From contig DCHS01000017.1 of NCBI GenBank assembly GCA_002314875.1, forward strand, positions 62,001-126,000: DNA of 64,000 bases. Direction: 5' to 3'. This DNA comes from Prevotellaceae bacterium UBA1746 (GTDB taxonomy: Bacteria; Bacteroidota; Bacteroidia; Bacteroidales; Bacteroidaceae). A program made the translations under genes and the position numbers. This document shows, in pieces, positions 35,238-44,174 of the stretch (its first letter is position 1; each line of letters starts with the position of its first letter). The notes under the pieces are model-generated. The model ran no database searches and was not told the DNA's origin. It saw only the letters and a program-made list of their open reading frames with translations.

Positions 35238-37844
35238 TTATTTTTCGTAAATTTTCACCTTGGTGCCGTCATAGCCTACAGCCATGATATATTTGGAACC
35301 GTCAGGGAACAGAACCTTTGTCTTCTTGTTGGATTTCTGTGAATCACCGAGACCATACATCGAAATGCCTACACATTCATCGTTCTCATTGTAGGTCTCG
35401 AAGCCGACACAGCCCTTCCAGTAGGAATGGGTAACGGTTACCCAGTTGCCATTCTTTGAACAGCCCTTACCGAGCGTCTGCGTAGTATCGAGAGCGACTT
35501 CATTGCGGAAGTTTTCGATGTTGTAAGCATTGATGTAATTCAATGCGGCGGGAGCCTTAGGATATCCCTTGTTGTCAATGTAATCGCGGAGCGTCTTAAT
35601 CTGAGCTTCAGTAATCTTCAGCCATCCTGCAGAATAGTCTTCGATGTAAGCATTGATGGGCTTGAACATACCAGCCTTTTCGAAGAAGTCGAGGAAGTCT
35701 ATCTTCGTAGAGTCACAGAAATTGCGCATAAAATTCAGCTGCTGCTGGCCATTATCGCTTGGATTGTTCTTCAAATTACGATAACCCTGAATGACTTTAC
35801 CGTAAGCGTTGGGAGACTTTTCGCAATCCTGTGTCCAAAGATTCAGCTGATAGAGGGGAACAACCTTTACGAAGTGGTCGTAGTTACGTGATCCATTGGT
35901 GCCGTCAGCAGCGTTTCCGTGATAGTCTGGACCATCTTGCAACTGCCAGCATACGCCCTTGCGGACACCTTCTTCAAGATAGGTTTCAAAACGACCACCG
36001 CGCATGCCGGAATAAGCGTCAACACCCGTGATTTCGTCTTCGAGGCGGTGATAGCCGCTTCCCAGTTTGTGTTCAACCCAAGAAGCATAGATGTTATTGG
36101 TGGTTTCACCGCAACCTACCCACTTGAAGCCGTTTGTGATTTGGTTGTTGTGGCCTAATTCGTGGCCGATGCCCCAGAAGCCAAAGTCGTCTGCGTTACA
36201 CCATTCACCGAAACTGCCGAAAGCAGCATAAGCACCTTCAGTAGAGGCAAACATACCGCTGGAAGCAGGACGAGCGAACTGGCGGTTTTTAGGTTCAGGA
36301 GTAAATCCGGGAATACCTTGAACAAGACCCATTACTTCGCGTTCACGATAGATGACATTATCGTAAATCTTAGCTAATTCAACACCCTTCTTCGGGCACT
36401 TTGAACGAAGTATGCTTACAGGAGCAGGTACCTGCATACGCTTGCAACGAATGTCAAGCACATCGCTCGTGGCATTGGCAAGAAGTTCTACCCAGTCTGC
36501 GTTTGTATCGCCACGTTCAAGATCGAAATAGCCATTCTCCGTTGCCATTGCGAAGTGGATCTTGACGTTGGGAAGGGTTTCCCACTTATCGCTGTAATAC
36601 ATGATATAGCCATTACCGCGAGTAGTTGTAGAAATGACATTCACGCCATTAGAGAGTCCATAGGTACTGCTCGTTTGGAAGTCATCGCCTTCACCGAAGC
36701 AATAAATCTTGAGGCTGGGGCTAACATCTGTGATGCCTTCAACGAAGATGGCCAAAGTCTGGCCCTTTTCGAAGTAGATACCTGTGGGATTCTCGTATTG
36801 GCTGTAAGGAGAAGAATTCTTCAACTCATCGCGGAGCGTCCAAACATCTTCGTAAGGCTCAAACTCACCCACACGGTACTTTGTTGAATACTCTCCGGTA
36901 AGCATGTAAGTTACCAACTGACGGATGAATCCGTTCTCGATTTTTGCAGCCTCTTCGAGGGTTACGCCATCAGCGAGTTCTGTACAGAGATCATTCTTGA
37001 AATACTTCTTGACGAGCGAAGCAAATTCTTGATTACGCTGATAGAATCCCATTTCGGAACAGCTTGCAAAGTTGCCTTCACCGCTTTTTACGGTAATCTT
37101 CACCTTGATAACATCGTCAATACCTTCTTCTCCGAATTTAATCTGTGAAGAAGAACTGCTACCGTTGAGATTCTCGTTAGAAAGCGTCTTGAAAGTATTG
37201 GGGCTGGCGCTTGTAGCGTAAGCAACGGTAATGCTCTTGAAATTACCATTTGTATTACCATCCTGACGTGGAGTGTAAACCATATAATCGACGTGGCTGC
37301 CCTCTTTAAGCGTATAGGTCAGGGTAACTGGGAAGGTTGTTGTTGTGCTACCCCAGGGCGTATGCCAATAGGTAGAGGTGCTATTGTCGTATGTGTTTTT
37401 GATAGGATAACCGCTTTGGGTTTGGTCAGCAGTAGCAGACGCGATGGTGAGTTTAGTGTCACCTTGAATTTCATTAGCACTCGTGTTGCTATTCTGAGTT
37501 ACATATAGATTACGGCTAAAAGTACCGTCTGTAGAAGTAAGTGTGAGGCTACCTGTACGGTTTTGGGTCAGATATGAATAAGCACCATTAACCACAAGAC
37601 CGCCCTTGACCAGTTCTGCACTAAGCCAAGCGTCGTTGGGAGTAACGGTATAGTCCGTATTACCCATAACTCCGACAAAGGTATTTGCATCGTTGTAGCC
37701 AACCTTAATGGTATCCTGAATCGTTTCAAGATAAACGGCTTTACGACTATCATTAGTCAATACTTCGCGGCCCACATTTTGGGCAGAAATATTGATGAGG
37801 CTCATAAACGCCAGAGCCACGGTGAGAAAGAGAGTCTTTTTCAT
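35238..37844 (-). CDS. Secreted M60-family (enhancin-like) mucin peptidase with BACON-like and F5/8C-like domains
   Basis: This 868-aa protein has a signal peptide (MKKTLFLTVALAFMSLINISA), a BACON-like beta-sandwich (about residues 40-118), a discoidin/F5-8C-like carbohydrate-binding domain (about 130-275: YPIKNTYDNSTSTYWHTPWG) and a peptidase M60 region (about 280-760). The metal site is H561-E-L-G-H565 with a following Glu near 580 (GCGETTNN). M60-like enzymes cleave O-glycosylated mucin backbones. It sits between an LRR protein and the GH110 galactosidase, which supports a mucin role. No C-terminal sorting tail is obvious. Confidence 0.88.
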   Translation of the reverse strand: MKKTLFLTVALAFMSLINISAQNVGREVLTNDSRKAVYLETIQDTIKVGYNDANTFVGVMGNTDYTVTPNDAWLSAELVKGGLVVNGAYSYLTQNRTGSLTLTSTDGTFSRNLYVTQNSNTSANEIQGDTKLTIASATADQTQSGYPIKNTYDNSTSTYWHTPWGSTTTTFPVTLTYTLKEGSHVDYMVYTPRQDGNTNGNFKSITVAYATSASPNTFKTLSNENLNGSSSSSQIKFGEEGIDDVIKVKITVKSGEGNFASCSEMGFYQRNQEFASLVKKYFKNDLCTELADGVTLEEAAKIENGFIRQLVTYMLTGEYSTKYRVGEFEPYEDVWTLRDELKNSSPYSQYENPTGIYFEKGQTLAIFVEGITDVSPSLKIYCFGEGDDFQTSSTYGLSNGVNVISTTTRGNGYIMYYSDKWETLPNVKIHFAMATENGYFDLERGDTNADWVELLANATSDVLDIRCKRMQVPAPVSILRSKCPKKGVELAKIYDNVIYREREVMGLVQGIPGFTPEPKNRQFARPASSGMFASTEGAYAAFGSFGEWCNADDFGFWGIGHELGHNNQITNGFKWVGCGETTNNIYASWVEHKLGSGYHRLEDEITGVDAYSGMRGGRFETYLEEGVRKGVCWQLQDGPDYHGNAADGTNGSRNYDHFVKVVPLYQLNLWTQDCEKSPNAYGKVIQGYRNLKNNPSDNGQQQLNFMRNFCDSTKIDFLDFFEKAGMFKPINAYIEDYSAGWLKITEAQIKTLRDYIDNKGYPKAPAALNYINAYNIENFRNEVALDTTQTLGKGCSKNGNWVTVTHSYWKGCVGFETYNENDECVGISMYGLGDSQKSNKKTKVLFPDGSKYIMAVGYDGTKVKIYEK

Positions 37845-37864
37845 AATTTTTCTGGTGTTATGAG

Positions 37865-39043
37865 TTATTTAAGAATGATTTTTTTACCGTTTTGGATATA
37901 CACGCCCGGAGCGCCATTTTCGAAAAGAGCCTTGGTATCGATGCGACGGCCATTGAGGTCGTACATGGTCTGTACTCCTGCATTTACCGCACTTTCAATC
38001 TCGTCAATAGAGGAAAGATCGGCGAGAATGGCGAAAGGCTTGGTAGATAATTCGAGGTCAGGATACATGGCAGAAGATACCGTAGCTATCACACGATTAT
38101 GTTCGGTATTGAAGGTGTACTTATAGCTACCGCTCATGGTGTAGTCCTGAGGATCGGAAGTACTACCCTTGACGAGTTCGGTACCAGTTTCGTTGTCCTT
38201 GATAACCGTGGTGGGAGAAATAGCAACACCCCATGCATTGTAACGGATGAGATCGCTCAAATCGTACTGAGTACCAGGATTCAGTCCGTATGTATAATAA
38301 TAAGGAGATTGCGGAGCGAGAATGCAAGCAACTGTATAGGTGTTCTTTGTCTTATCAAAAACTGTGGGGAAAGAATTAAAGAACAAGTTGTTTTCAGAAG
38401 CATAGAAGAACTTCATAGCACTCTTTGCGGAAGTACTGTTATTCAGATTGATCTTGTCCAGATTGTTGTTGTCAACAGCAAGACTATGGAGCTTTTCTAC
38501 CGTTGAAAGGTCAAAAGTACCAGCGATTTCATTACCATCAACCCAAAGATCAGTAAGTTCGTTTGAAGCCAGGGAGAGTGAAGTCAGATTGTTATCGCTT
38601 GCGTAGAGTTTACGAAGAGACTTCTGCTTTTCAAGGTTGAGAGTCTGGAGATGATTACGGCTGCACCAAAGTGTACTGAGAGCAGTGAGTTTCGTGAGTG
38701 TAAGAGTGGAAATCTCGTTGTCATTGCAGTCCAGCGCCACCAATTTTGTAAGATTACTTACGTTAAGTGCCGTCAGGCTGTTGTCATTGACGTAAAGGCT
38801 CGTAACAGAATTGTTAGTCGAAACGGTCAGACTGGCATCCTTGACGGTAGTCGTCATAGGGGTGCCGTTACTAACAAAGGTTTCTGTGGTACCATCACCC
38901 CATTTGAGGGTAGCGGTAATGCCATCATCCATTGTTAGTGTGAAGTTACTGCCAGTAGGTAGCGCAGTTGTCAGCGAGAAGCTGTCAGCCATCGCACAAC
39001 CACCTGCCAGTAGCAGCGCAGAAAGAATAAGGGTTCGTTTCAT
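37865..39043 (-). CDS. Secreted leucine-rich-repeat protein with C-terminal sorting-like tail
   Basis: This 392-aa protein has a signal peptide ending near CAMA-DS. A short beta-rich N-terminal segment (ATLKWGDGTTETFVS) is followed by about seven degenerate 20-23-residue LRRs between residues 75 and 215 (LTALNVSNLTKLVALDCNDN; LTLTKLTALSTLWCSRNH). A non-repeat domain and the tail YDLNGRR...GVYIQNGKKIILK follow, the latter like other Bacteroidales surface or secreted proteins. It probably binds a protein or glycan partner; no enzymatic motif is visible. It is 20 bp upstream of the M60 gene and likely co-transcribed with it. Confidence 0.8.
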   Translation of the reverse strand: MKRTLILSALLLAGGCAMADSFSLTTALPTGSNFTLTMDDGITATLKWGDGTTETFVSNGTPMTTTVKDASLTVSTNNSVTSLYVNDNSLTALNVSNLTKLVALDCNDNEISTLTLTKLTALSTLWCSRNHLQTLNLEKQKSLRKLYASDNNLTSLSLASNELTDLWVDGNEIAGTFDLSTVEKLHSLAVDNNNLDKINLNNSTSAKSAMKFFYASENNLFFNSFPTVFDKTKNTYTVACILAPQSPYYYTYGLNPGTQYDLSDLIRYNAWGVAISPTTVIKDNETGTELVKGSTSDPQDYTMSGSYKYTFNTEHNRVIATVSSAMYPDLELSTKPFAILADLSSIDEIESAVNAGVQTMYDLNGRRIDTKALFENGAPGVYIQNGKKIILK

Positions 39044-39096
39044 ATTATTAGTGGTTTTATTCTTGTTTTCGAATTTGAGCTAGCATGGGTTTATAG

Positions 39097-40101
39097 TTAA
39101 AAGTCAACGTAATGTTTGTGCAAAACGGGACTTTCCCAGTGGTAGAATTCTGAGCCGAAATGCAGTTCGCGCTTGGGTTTGAAAATGAGAGGCATTTCAG
39201 GCGCAGGGATTCCTTCTTCAAGTGAAACCGGGCTGTGTTCCTCCCAAGCCTCATCCCAAAGGTCACGTTCGATGAAAGATTGCAGTGTGGCTGCACCGCC
39301 TTCAACAAGGAGCGATTGGATGCGTTCACGTCGAAGGCCTTCGAGCAGAGAATCTATATCAGCGTACGCCTGATAGCCTTCGTTCAGCGCCTCCTCCCCT
39401 ACTCCACCGAGAACGCAGCGAAGGGGATTCTTACCGCCAGAGTTTCGTACGGTCAGTGCAGGGTGATTAAGTTCGAACGTCTTTCTGCCAATAAGGATTG
39501 CCTGATGTGACGCACGCAAATGGTGATTGAAAAGAAGCGTCTGAGGAGTTGAAAGTTCTGCAGGTCTTTCTTCCGATGAGGTTCGATGTCTATCTAGGAA
39601 ACCATCGGTGCTTGCCACCCACTTTAAGGTGATGAATGGACGGTGAAGAACCTGTGTGCAGACATAGTGACGAATGAGCTGGAGGCATTCGTCACGAAGA
39701 ATGCCAACTTCAACGTTAATCCCTGCTTCCTGCAACAATTCGATGCCGGCCCCATTTACCTTTGAAGATGGATTCAGACATCCCACCACTACTCTACCTA
39801 TCTTGTGACGGATAAGGAGTTCTGCGCTTGAAGGTATACGACCATGTCGCGGATTTGGCTCTAAAGTAATATAAATGGTAGCCTTTGGAAGCAATGCCAG
39901 ATCTTGTGGAGCAACACTCTGCAATGCATTCATTTCGGCATAGTTTTCGCGGGGAGCGTGATGGTAACCCTCTCCGAGTATGCGGTTTTCGTAAACAATG
40001 CAAGCGCCAACCATGGGATTGGGGTGAGCAGAAAGTTCACCATTCATAGCCAACTGGAGGCAGCGGCGCATCCAACATTCATCGATATATTGCTGTGTCA
40101 T
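39097..40101 (-). CDS. ribD: RibD-type riboflavin biosynthesis protein with degenerate deaminase domain
   Basis: This 334-aa protein has the usual two-domain RibD layout: an N-terminal cytidine-deaminase-fold domain (1-145) and a C-terminal dihydrofolate-reductase-like reductase domain (FITLKWVASTDGFLD, AILIGRKTFELNHPALTVR, LLVEGGAATLQSF). All three zinc ligands of the deaminase are replaced: HAE is YAE (Tyr54), the first Cys of the PC...PPC motif is Asn83 (LEPNPRHG) and the second is Ser92 (IPSSAE). The proton-shuttle Glu56 remains. The reductase step should still work; the deaminase step probably does not. It lies divergent from prmC and 53 bp before the LRR gene. Confidence 0.88.
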   Translation of the reverse strand: MTQQYIDECWMRRCLQLAMNGELSAHPNPMVGACIVYENRILGEGYHHAPRENYAEMNALQSVAPQDLALLPKATIYITLEPNPRHGRIPSSAELLIRHKIGRVVVGCLNPSSKVNGAGIELLQEAGINVEVGILRDECLQLIRHYVCTQVLHRPFITLKWVASTDGFLDRHRTSSEERPAELSTPQTLLFNHHLRASHQAILIGRKTFELNHPALTVRNSGGKNPLRCVLGGVGEEALNEGYQAYADIDSLLEGLRRERIQSLLVEGGAATLQSFIERDLWDEAWEEHSPVSLEEGIPAPEMPLIFKPKRELHFGSEFYHWESPVLHKHYVDF

Positions 40102-40149
40102 TTTTTGTAATTTTCAAAGTGCTACAGAGATCGTTTTCGTTTTTTTTCT

Positions 40150-40157
40150 TACCTTTG
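40150..40157 (+). promoter_or_regulatory. Candidate prmC promoter (-7 TACCTTTG)
   Basis: An exact TAnnTTTG on + ends only 4 bp before the prmC ATG, so the mRNA would be nearly leaderless. The -33 region is poor. Confidence 0.45.
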
Positions 40158-40161
40158 CAGC

Positions 40162-41013
40162 ATGAAAGAAGAACTTGATAACGTTTACCGTCGTATTCGC
40201 GAGTTGCTAAGTCCTCGCTACGGAACCCAAGAGGCGTCGGCCTTAGCCTTTGCTCTATTGGAAGATAAGTATGGTATTAGCCGTACAGAAGTTTTGTGCG
40301 GTAAAGCGAGAGCATTTTCTTTGGAAGAGCATCAGGAATTAGAGGCTTTTCTGCAACAACTTGTAAAAGGAGAACCTTTGCAGTATGTTCTTGGTCAGGC
40401 TCCTTTCTTTGGTCGTAGTTTTAAAGTCTCTCCTGCAGTGTTGATACCTCGTCCTGAAACAGAGGCTTTGGTTGAAATCGTTATGCAGGAATCACCGGAA
40501 AGCATTCTTGATTGCGGTACCGGTAGTGGCTGCATTGCAATTAGTATTGCAGCAGAATTACCTGCGGCTCATGTTTCTGCTTGGGACATCTCTGATGAAG
40601 CTCTGCTTATTGCTCAGGAAAATGCAGTGGCATTAGGAGCAACAGTAAGTTTTCGAAAGAAAGATATTCTCAAGGAAAGCACTCTTGACGATGCTTTGGA
40701 CCGTTATTCCTGTATCGTTAGCAATCCGCCTTATATTTGTGATAGAGAGGCCAGCGAGATGGAACAGCATGTGCTGGACTATGAACCCCATTTGGCTTTG
40801 TTTGTTCCAGACCAGGATCCTCTTCTCTTTTACCGTGCTTTGGCGGAATTGGCATCACGAAGGCTCCTCGAAGGAGGACTTTTGTGTGTAGAAACAAACC
40901 GTGCCTACACGCAGGAAACGGCAGAACTGTTTGCTTCCTACGGCTTTGGAGAGATTGAGATTATCGAAGACTGCTTTAGCGTTCCTCGTTTTGTAAAGGC
41001 GCGTAAAGCATAG
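40162..41013 (+). CDS. prmC: Release factor glutamine-N5 methyltransferase PrmC
   Basis: This 283-aa protein has an N-terminal helical domain and a SAM-dependent methyltransferase domain with ILDCGTGSGCIAISIA (motif I) and the catalytic SNPPYI. It methylates the GGQ glutamine of RF1/RF2. Its last 38 bp overlap, on the opposite strand, the 3' end of the TrmH-family gene. Confidence 0.96.
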   Translation: MKEELDNVYRRIRELLSPRYGTQEASALAFALLEDKYGISRTEVLCGKARAFSLEEHQELEAFLQQLVKGEPLQYVLGQAPFFGRSFKVSPAVLIPRPETEALVEIVMQESPESILDCGTGSGCIAISIAAELPAAHVSAWDISDEALLIAQENAVALGATVSFRKKDILKESTLDDALDRYSCIVSNPPYICDREASEMEQHVLDYEPHLALFVPDQDPLLFYRALAELASRRLLEGGLLCVETNRAYTQETAELFASYGFGEIEIIEDCFSVPRFVKARKA

Positions 41014-41563
41014 CCTGTCGCATAACTTCCCACATGACGATTCCTGCTGTGACAGAGACATTCATAGAGTGTTTCGTGCCATATTGAGGAATTTCGATAA
41101 CGTGATCGGAGACATCTACTACATCTTGTGCTACTCCTTTCACTTCGTTACCCATGATGAACGCATATATGGGTGCTTTCTCGCCGTCTTCTCTTTGTGG
41201 GAAAGCCTTCCATTCGTTCAGCATGATACTGCCATGGCACTGCTCTATGGAAACAATCGTATAACCTTCTTTCTTGAGCTTTTCAACGGCTTCCATAGTC
41301 GTTGCAGAATAGTGCCAATCGACGCTTTCCTCGGCGCCGAGAGCCGTCTTATGGATTTCCACCAAGTTCGTCTCAGGAGTTGCCGTAATGCCACAGAGCC
41401 AGACACCTTTCAGTCGGAAAGCATCTGCCGTACGAAGTACACTTCCTACGTTATGGAGAGAGCGCACATTATCAAGAACCATGACGAGCGGGAGTTTATC
41501 TGATGTTTTGAAAGTATCAACATCAATGCGTCCCATCTCTTCAACGGTTAGTTTTGTATTCAT
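40976..41563 (-). CDS. TrmH/SpoU-family RNA 2'-O-methyltransferase
   Basis: This 195-aa protein has the SPOUT (knotted) methyltransferase motifs: LDNVRSLHNVGSVLRTADAF (motif 1), FIMGNEVKGV (motif 2) and IPQYGTKHSMNVSVTAGIVMWE (motif 3). Such enzymes methylate ribose in tRNA or rRNA; the target cannot be told. It follows the sialidase stop by only 3 bp and so is probably the tail of that operon. It converges with and overlaps prmC by 38 bp. Confidence 0.92.
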   Translation of the reverse strand: MNTKLTVEEMGRIDVDTFKTSDKLPLVMVLDNVRSLHNVGSVLRTADAFRLKGVWLCGITATPETNLVEIHKTALGAEESVDWHYSATTMEAVEKLKKEGYTIVSIEQCHGSIMLNEWKAFPQREDGEKAPIYAFIMGNEVKGVAQDVVDVSDHVIEIPQYGTKHSMNVSVTAGIVMWEVMRQAMLYAPLQNEER

Positions 41564-41566
41564 TTA

Positions 41567-42889
41567 TTATTTCATTAATCCGAGTGTCATGACTTTCTTG
41601 AAAGTGATGTCACGTTCGAGTTTTGTAATGAATTTGCCGTCTGTAATCTGCTCCACAGAGAGCGGGATGTACATTTCCGTATATGCAGCTCCAGCGCCGT
41701 AGGTCTCTTCTTCATAGAAGAATGCAATACGTCCGTCAGGCTGGAGACACATCGTGGAATACGCACTATTGATATCGCTAACGAGGAAAGGACCTTGCCA
41801 GTCAGAGGCAAAGTTAGCAGCGGTTTCGTAATTGTATTTTGAGTGGAGCGGTTTATAATAGATGCCGACATTGCTGCGTCCGGGACCTAATGGTACACTT
41901 TGAAGTGCCAGAGGAACCGTCTTTCCCGCAGTATTGTCATAAACATCTACAATAAGAATTTCTCCATTGCAGCTATTCTGCTTGGCAATTACACCACCCT
42001 CTTGCTCGTTACTTGCAACAGCAGTCTGCCAGACGCCGGTAGCCTTACGACGAGAGATGTAGTTGTAAATGTTATAATGGCGACCACCCCAGGCACGACT
42101 GGAAAGAACAACATCACCATTGGGAAGTTCTTCAATCTTGGGTTCATCACCCTGAGGAGCGGGAGAGGTATCGACGTTGCCTAAAGCTTTCCATGTACGT
42201 CCGAAGTCGTCGGAATAGACAACGCGGTTTCCGCCAGGGCGAGCGCAGAGAGCAGCATAGATACGATAATACTTGCCATATTTTATCTGGCGGCTCTGAC
42301 AAATGCGGCCACTGCCAAAGAAAAGGCTCTGTACGGGGCCTAAGGCACTCTTGTCAAAGAGACTGTAGATGTCTTCGGTAATTTCTTCAGGTGCATTCCA
42401 GGTTTCGCCATTGTCGTAAGAACGAAGAACTGCCACGCGGTTAGGATTTTGACGAGTCGTGGTAGAATGACCGTACACAGTATTTCCTGTTACGCAGACT
42501 ACGAGGACCTCGTTGCTTTTAGCATCAGCGACAATAGCAGCATCACCATAACCACAACGGGTACTGCCCTGAACGCCGTCTCCTTCGACCATTGTCTGTT
42601 CCTTCGACCAGTTCTGGCCGTTGTTGTCTGATATGCGATAATGGAGATCCACGCGGCCAAAGCCTATATCAGCACCGCAGTAGCGATAGTCGGAAATTGC
42701 AATGAGATTGCCGTTCTTTGCTGCTGCTATGGCTGGGATACGATAGGGAATGCTATCTCCACGATGCGTCTTGAAAAGAGGTTGTTCAACGGTCATCGTA
42801 CAGATGCTCTTTTTCTGTGTAGTGGCTTGAGCGTTGGCTGTAATGCTGGTGGTCAAAGCCAAAAGAGATACAATGAGAAGGCGTTTCAT
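41567..42889 (-). CDS. nanH: Secreted sialidase (GH33), copy 1
   Basis: This 440-aa protein has a signal peptide (MKRLLIVSLLALTTSITANA). The six-bladed propeller of GH33 is marked by the arginine motif YRIP (about residue 48), and Asp-boxes SDNNGQNW, SYDNGETW and SDDFGRTW. It removes terminal sialic acids from host glycans in the periplasm or at the surface. It is closely related to copy 2 at 44175 (shared stretches such as SLFFGSGRICQSRQIK and GDEPKIEELP), so the pair arose by duplication. It lies 5 bp after the sulfatase-maturase gene in one operon. Confidence 0.95.
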   Translation of the reverse strand: MKRLLIVSLLALTTSITANAQATTQKKSICTMTVEQPLFKTHRGDSIPYRIPAIAAAKNGNLIAISDYRYCGADIGFGRVDLHYRISDNNGQNWSKEQTMVEGDGVQGSTRCGYGDAAIVADAKSNEVLVVCVTGNTVYGHSTTTRQNPNRVAVLRSYDNGETWNAPEEITEDIYSLFDKSALGPVQSLFFGSGRICQSRQIKYGKYYRIYAALCARPGGNRVVYSDDFGRTWKALGNVDTSPAPQGDEPKIEELPNGDVVLSSRAWGGRHYNIYNYISRRKATGVWQTAVASNEQEGGVIAKQNSCNGEILIVDVYDNTAGKTVPLALQSVPLGPGRSNVGIYYKPLHSKYNYETAANFASDWQGPFLVSDINSAYSTMCLQPDGRIAFFYEEETYGAGAAYTEMYIPLSVEQITDGKFITKLERDITFKKVMTLGLMK

Positions 42890-42894
42890 AAGCG

Positions 42895-44142
42895 TTATTT
42901 TAGGGTCAACTCACCGCGACGTATGGCATCCATGATGTCGGCGGGAGCTTCGTTTTTATGGAGTTTCTGCTTCATATAGTCCATAAAGGGCGCTACATGG
43001 GCGAAGAATTGACGATAACCGGCGCAGAGGTAATTCCATCCGTCTTCACCCTCGGGAGTGCGGCAGAAGCGATTTCTGGGACATTCACCATTACAAGTGA
43101 ACTTCCACTCGCAGTCTTTACAACGCTGAGGGAGTTTCTCCTGCTTGGCGTTTCCGAATTTTATCTGGCGTTCGGAATTCATCATCTGGAGGAAACTCGT
43201 CGTGTTGAGATTACCAAGGAGATATTCCGGGAAGACAAAGTGGTCACAAGAATAGACATCGCCGTTCCATTCCATGGCTCCAGCGTGGCCGCAGGTTTCT
43301 GCAAGCGAGCATACACCTGGAGGAACGCCCATCCAGTTGGCTAAGGTGGCATCGAAAATCTGCACATAGTAGTTGGCGACGTCGTTCTGTACCCATTCAT
43401 CAAAGATGGCACAGAGGAAATCACCCCACTGCTTGGGAGTCACAGAAAAATCTGTGATGGTTGAGGCGTCACCCTCATGAACAGCTGCCAGCTGGCGCCC
43501 GTCTTCGTGAGAGAAAGTTCGTTCTACTACAGGAGTGAATTGGATGTAGTGGCACCCGATACTTTTGAAGAAGTGATAGAATTCAAGCGGATAGTCTCCG
43601 TTGAAATCATTGACAACGGCCAGTGCATTCCATTCTACACCGTGGCGGTTCAGAAGATGGATGCCGTTCATTACCTTGGTCCAGGATGGTCCACCACCCT
43701 TCATACGACGGAATTCATCGTGGAATTCTTGAGGGCCATCAATGCTGACACCCACTAACCATCCGTTTTCCTTGAAAAAACGGCACCAGTCATCATTGAG
43801 AAGTGTAGCATTGGTTTGGATGCTGTTGTCTATGATATGATCTCCGGCATAGCGACGCTGGAGTTCCATGACTCTCTTGTAGAAGCTCAGTGGTCGCAAA
43901 AGCGTCTCTCCACCGTGCCAGGTAAAGAGAACCTCGCGGGTACTTTGCGAGTTGATGTATTCCCGGATATATTTCTCGAGAAGTTCATCACTCATAAAGT
44001 GTCCACCACTACCCTCTTGTGCATGGCTGTACATCTTGTCTTTTTCAAGATAGTAGCAATAGGTACATTTCATGTTGCACAGCGAGCCAGCGGGCTTCGC
44101 CATGATATACATCGGCCTGGAAAAGGGGGAAATGGTGGACAC
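42895..44142 (-). CDS. Anaerobic sulfatase-maturating enzyme (radical SAM/SPASM)
   Basis: This 415-aa protein has the radical SAM cluster motif C22-x3-C26-x2-C29 (SLCNMKCTYCYY), the TWHGGETLLRP loop and C-terminal SPASM cysteines (CSLAETCGHAG, YSCDHFVFPEYLLGN, CKDCEWKFTCNGECPRNRF), typical of anSME. It converts an active-site Cys or Ser of sulfatases to formylglycine in the cytoplasm before export. No sulfatase gene is in the window, so its clients are elsewhere. It sits between two sialidase genes, which ties it to sulfated, sialylated mucin. Confidence 0.92.
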   Translation of the reverse strand: MSTISPFSRPMYIMAKPAGSLCNMKCTYCYYLEKDKMYSHAQEGSGGHFMSDELLEKYIREYINSQSTREVLFTWHGGETLLRPLSFYKRVMELQRRYAGDHIIDNSIQTNATLLNDDWCRFFKENGWLVGVSIDGPQEFHDEFRRMKGGGPSWTKVMNGIHLLNRHGVEWNALAVVNDFNGDYPLEFYHFFKSIGCHYIQFTPVVERTFSHEDGRQLAAVHEGDASTITDFSVTPKQWGDFLCAIFDEWVQNDVANYYVQIFDATLANWMGVPPGVCSLAETCGHAGAMEWNGDVYSCDHFVFPEYLLGNLNTTSFLQMMNSERQIKFGNAKQEKLPQRCKDCEWKFTCNGECPRNRFCRTPEGEDGWNYLCAGYRQFFAHVAPFMDYMKQKLHKNEAPADIMDAIRRGELTLK

Positions 44143-44174
44143 GAGGAATGAGGATTGAAAGAGTTATAACGAAT

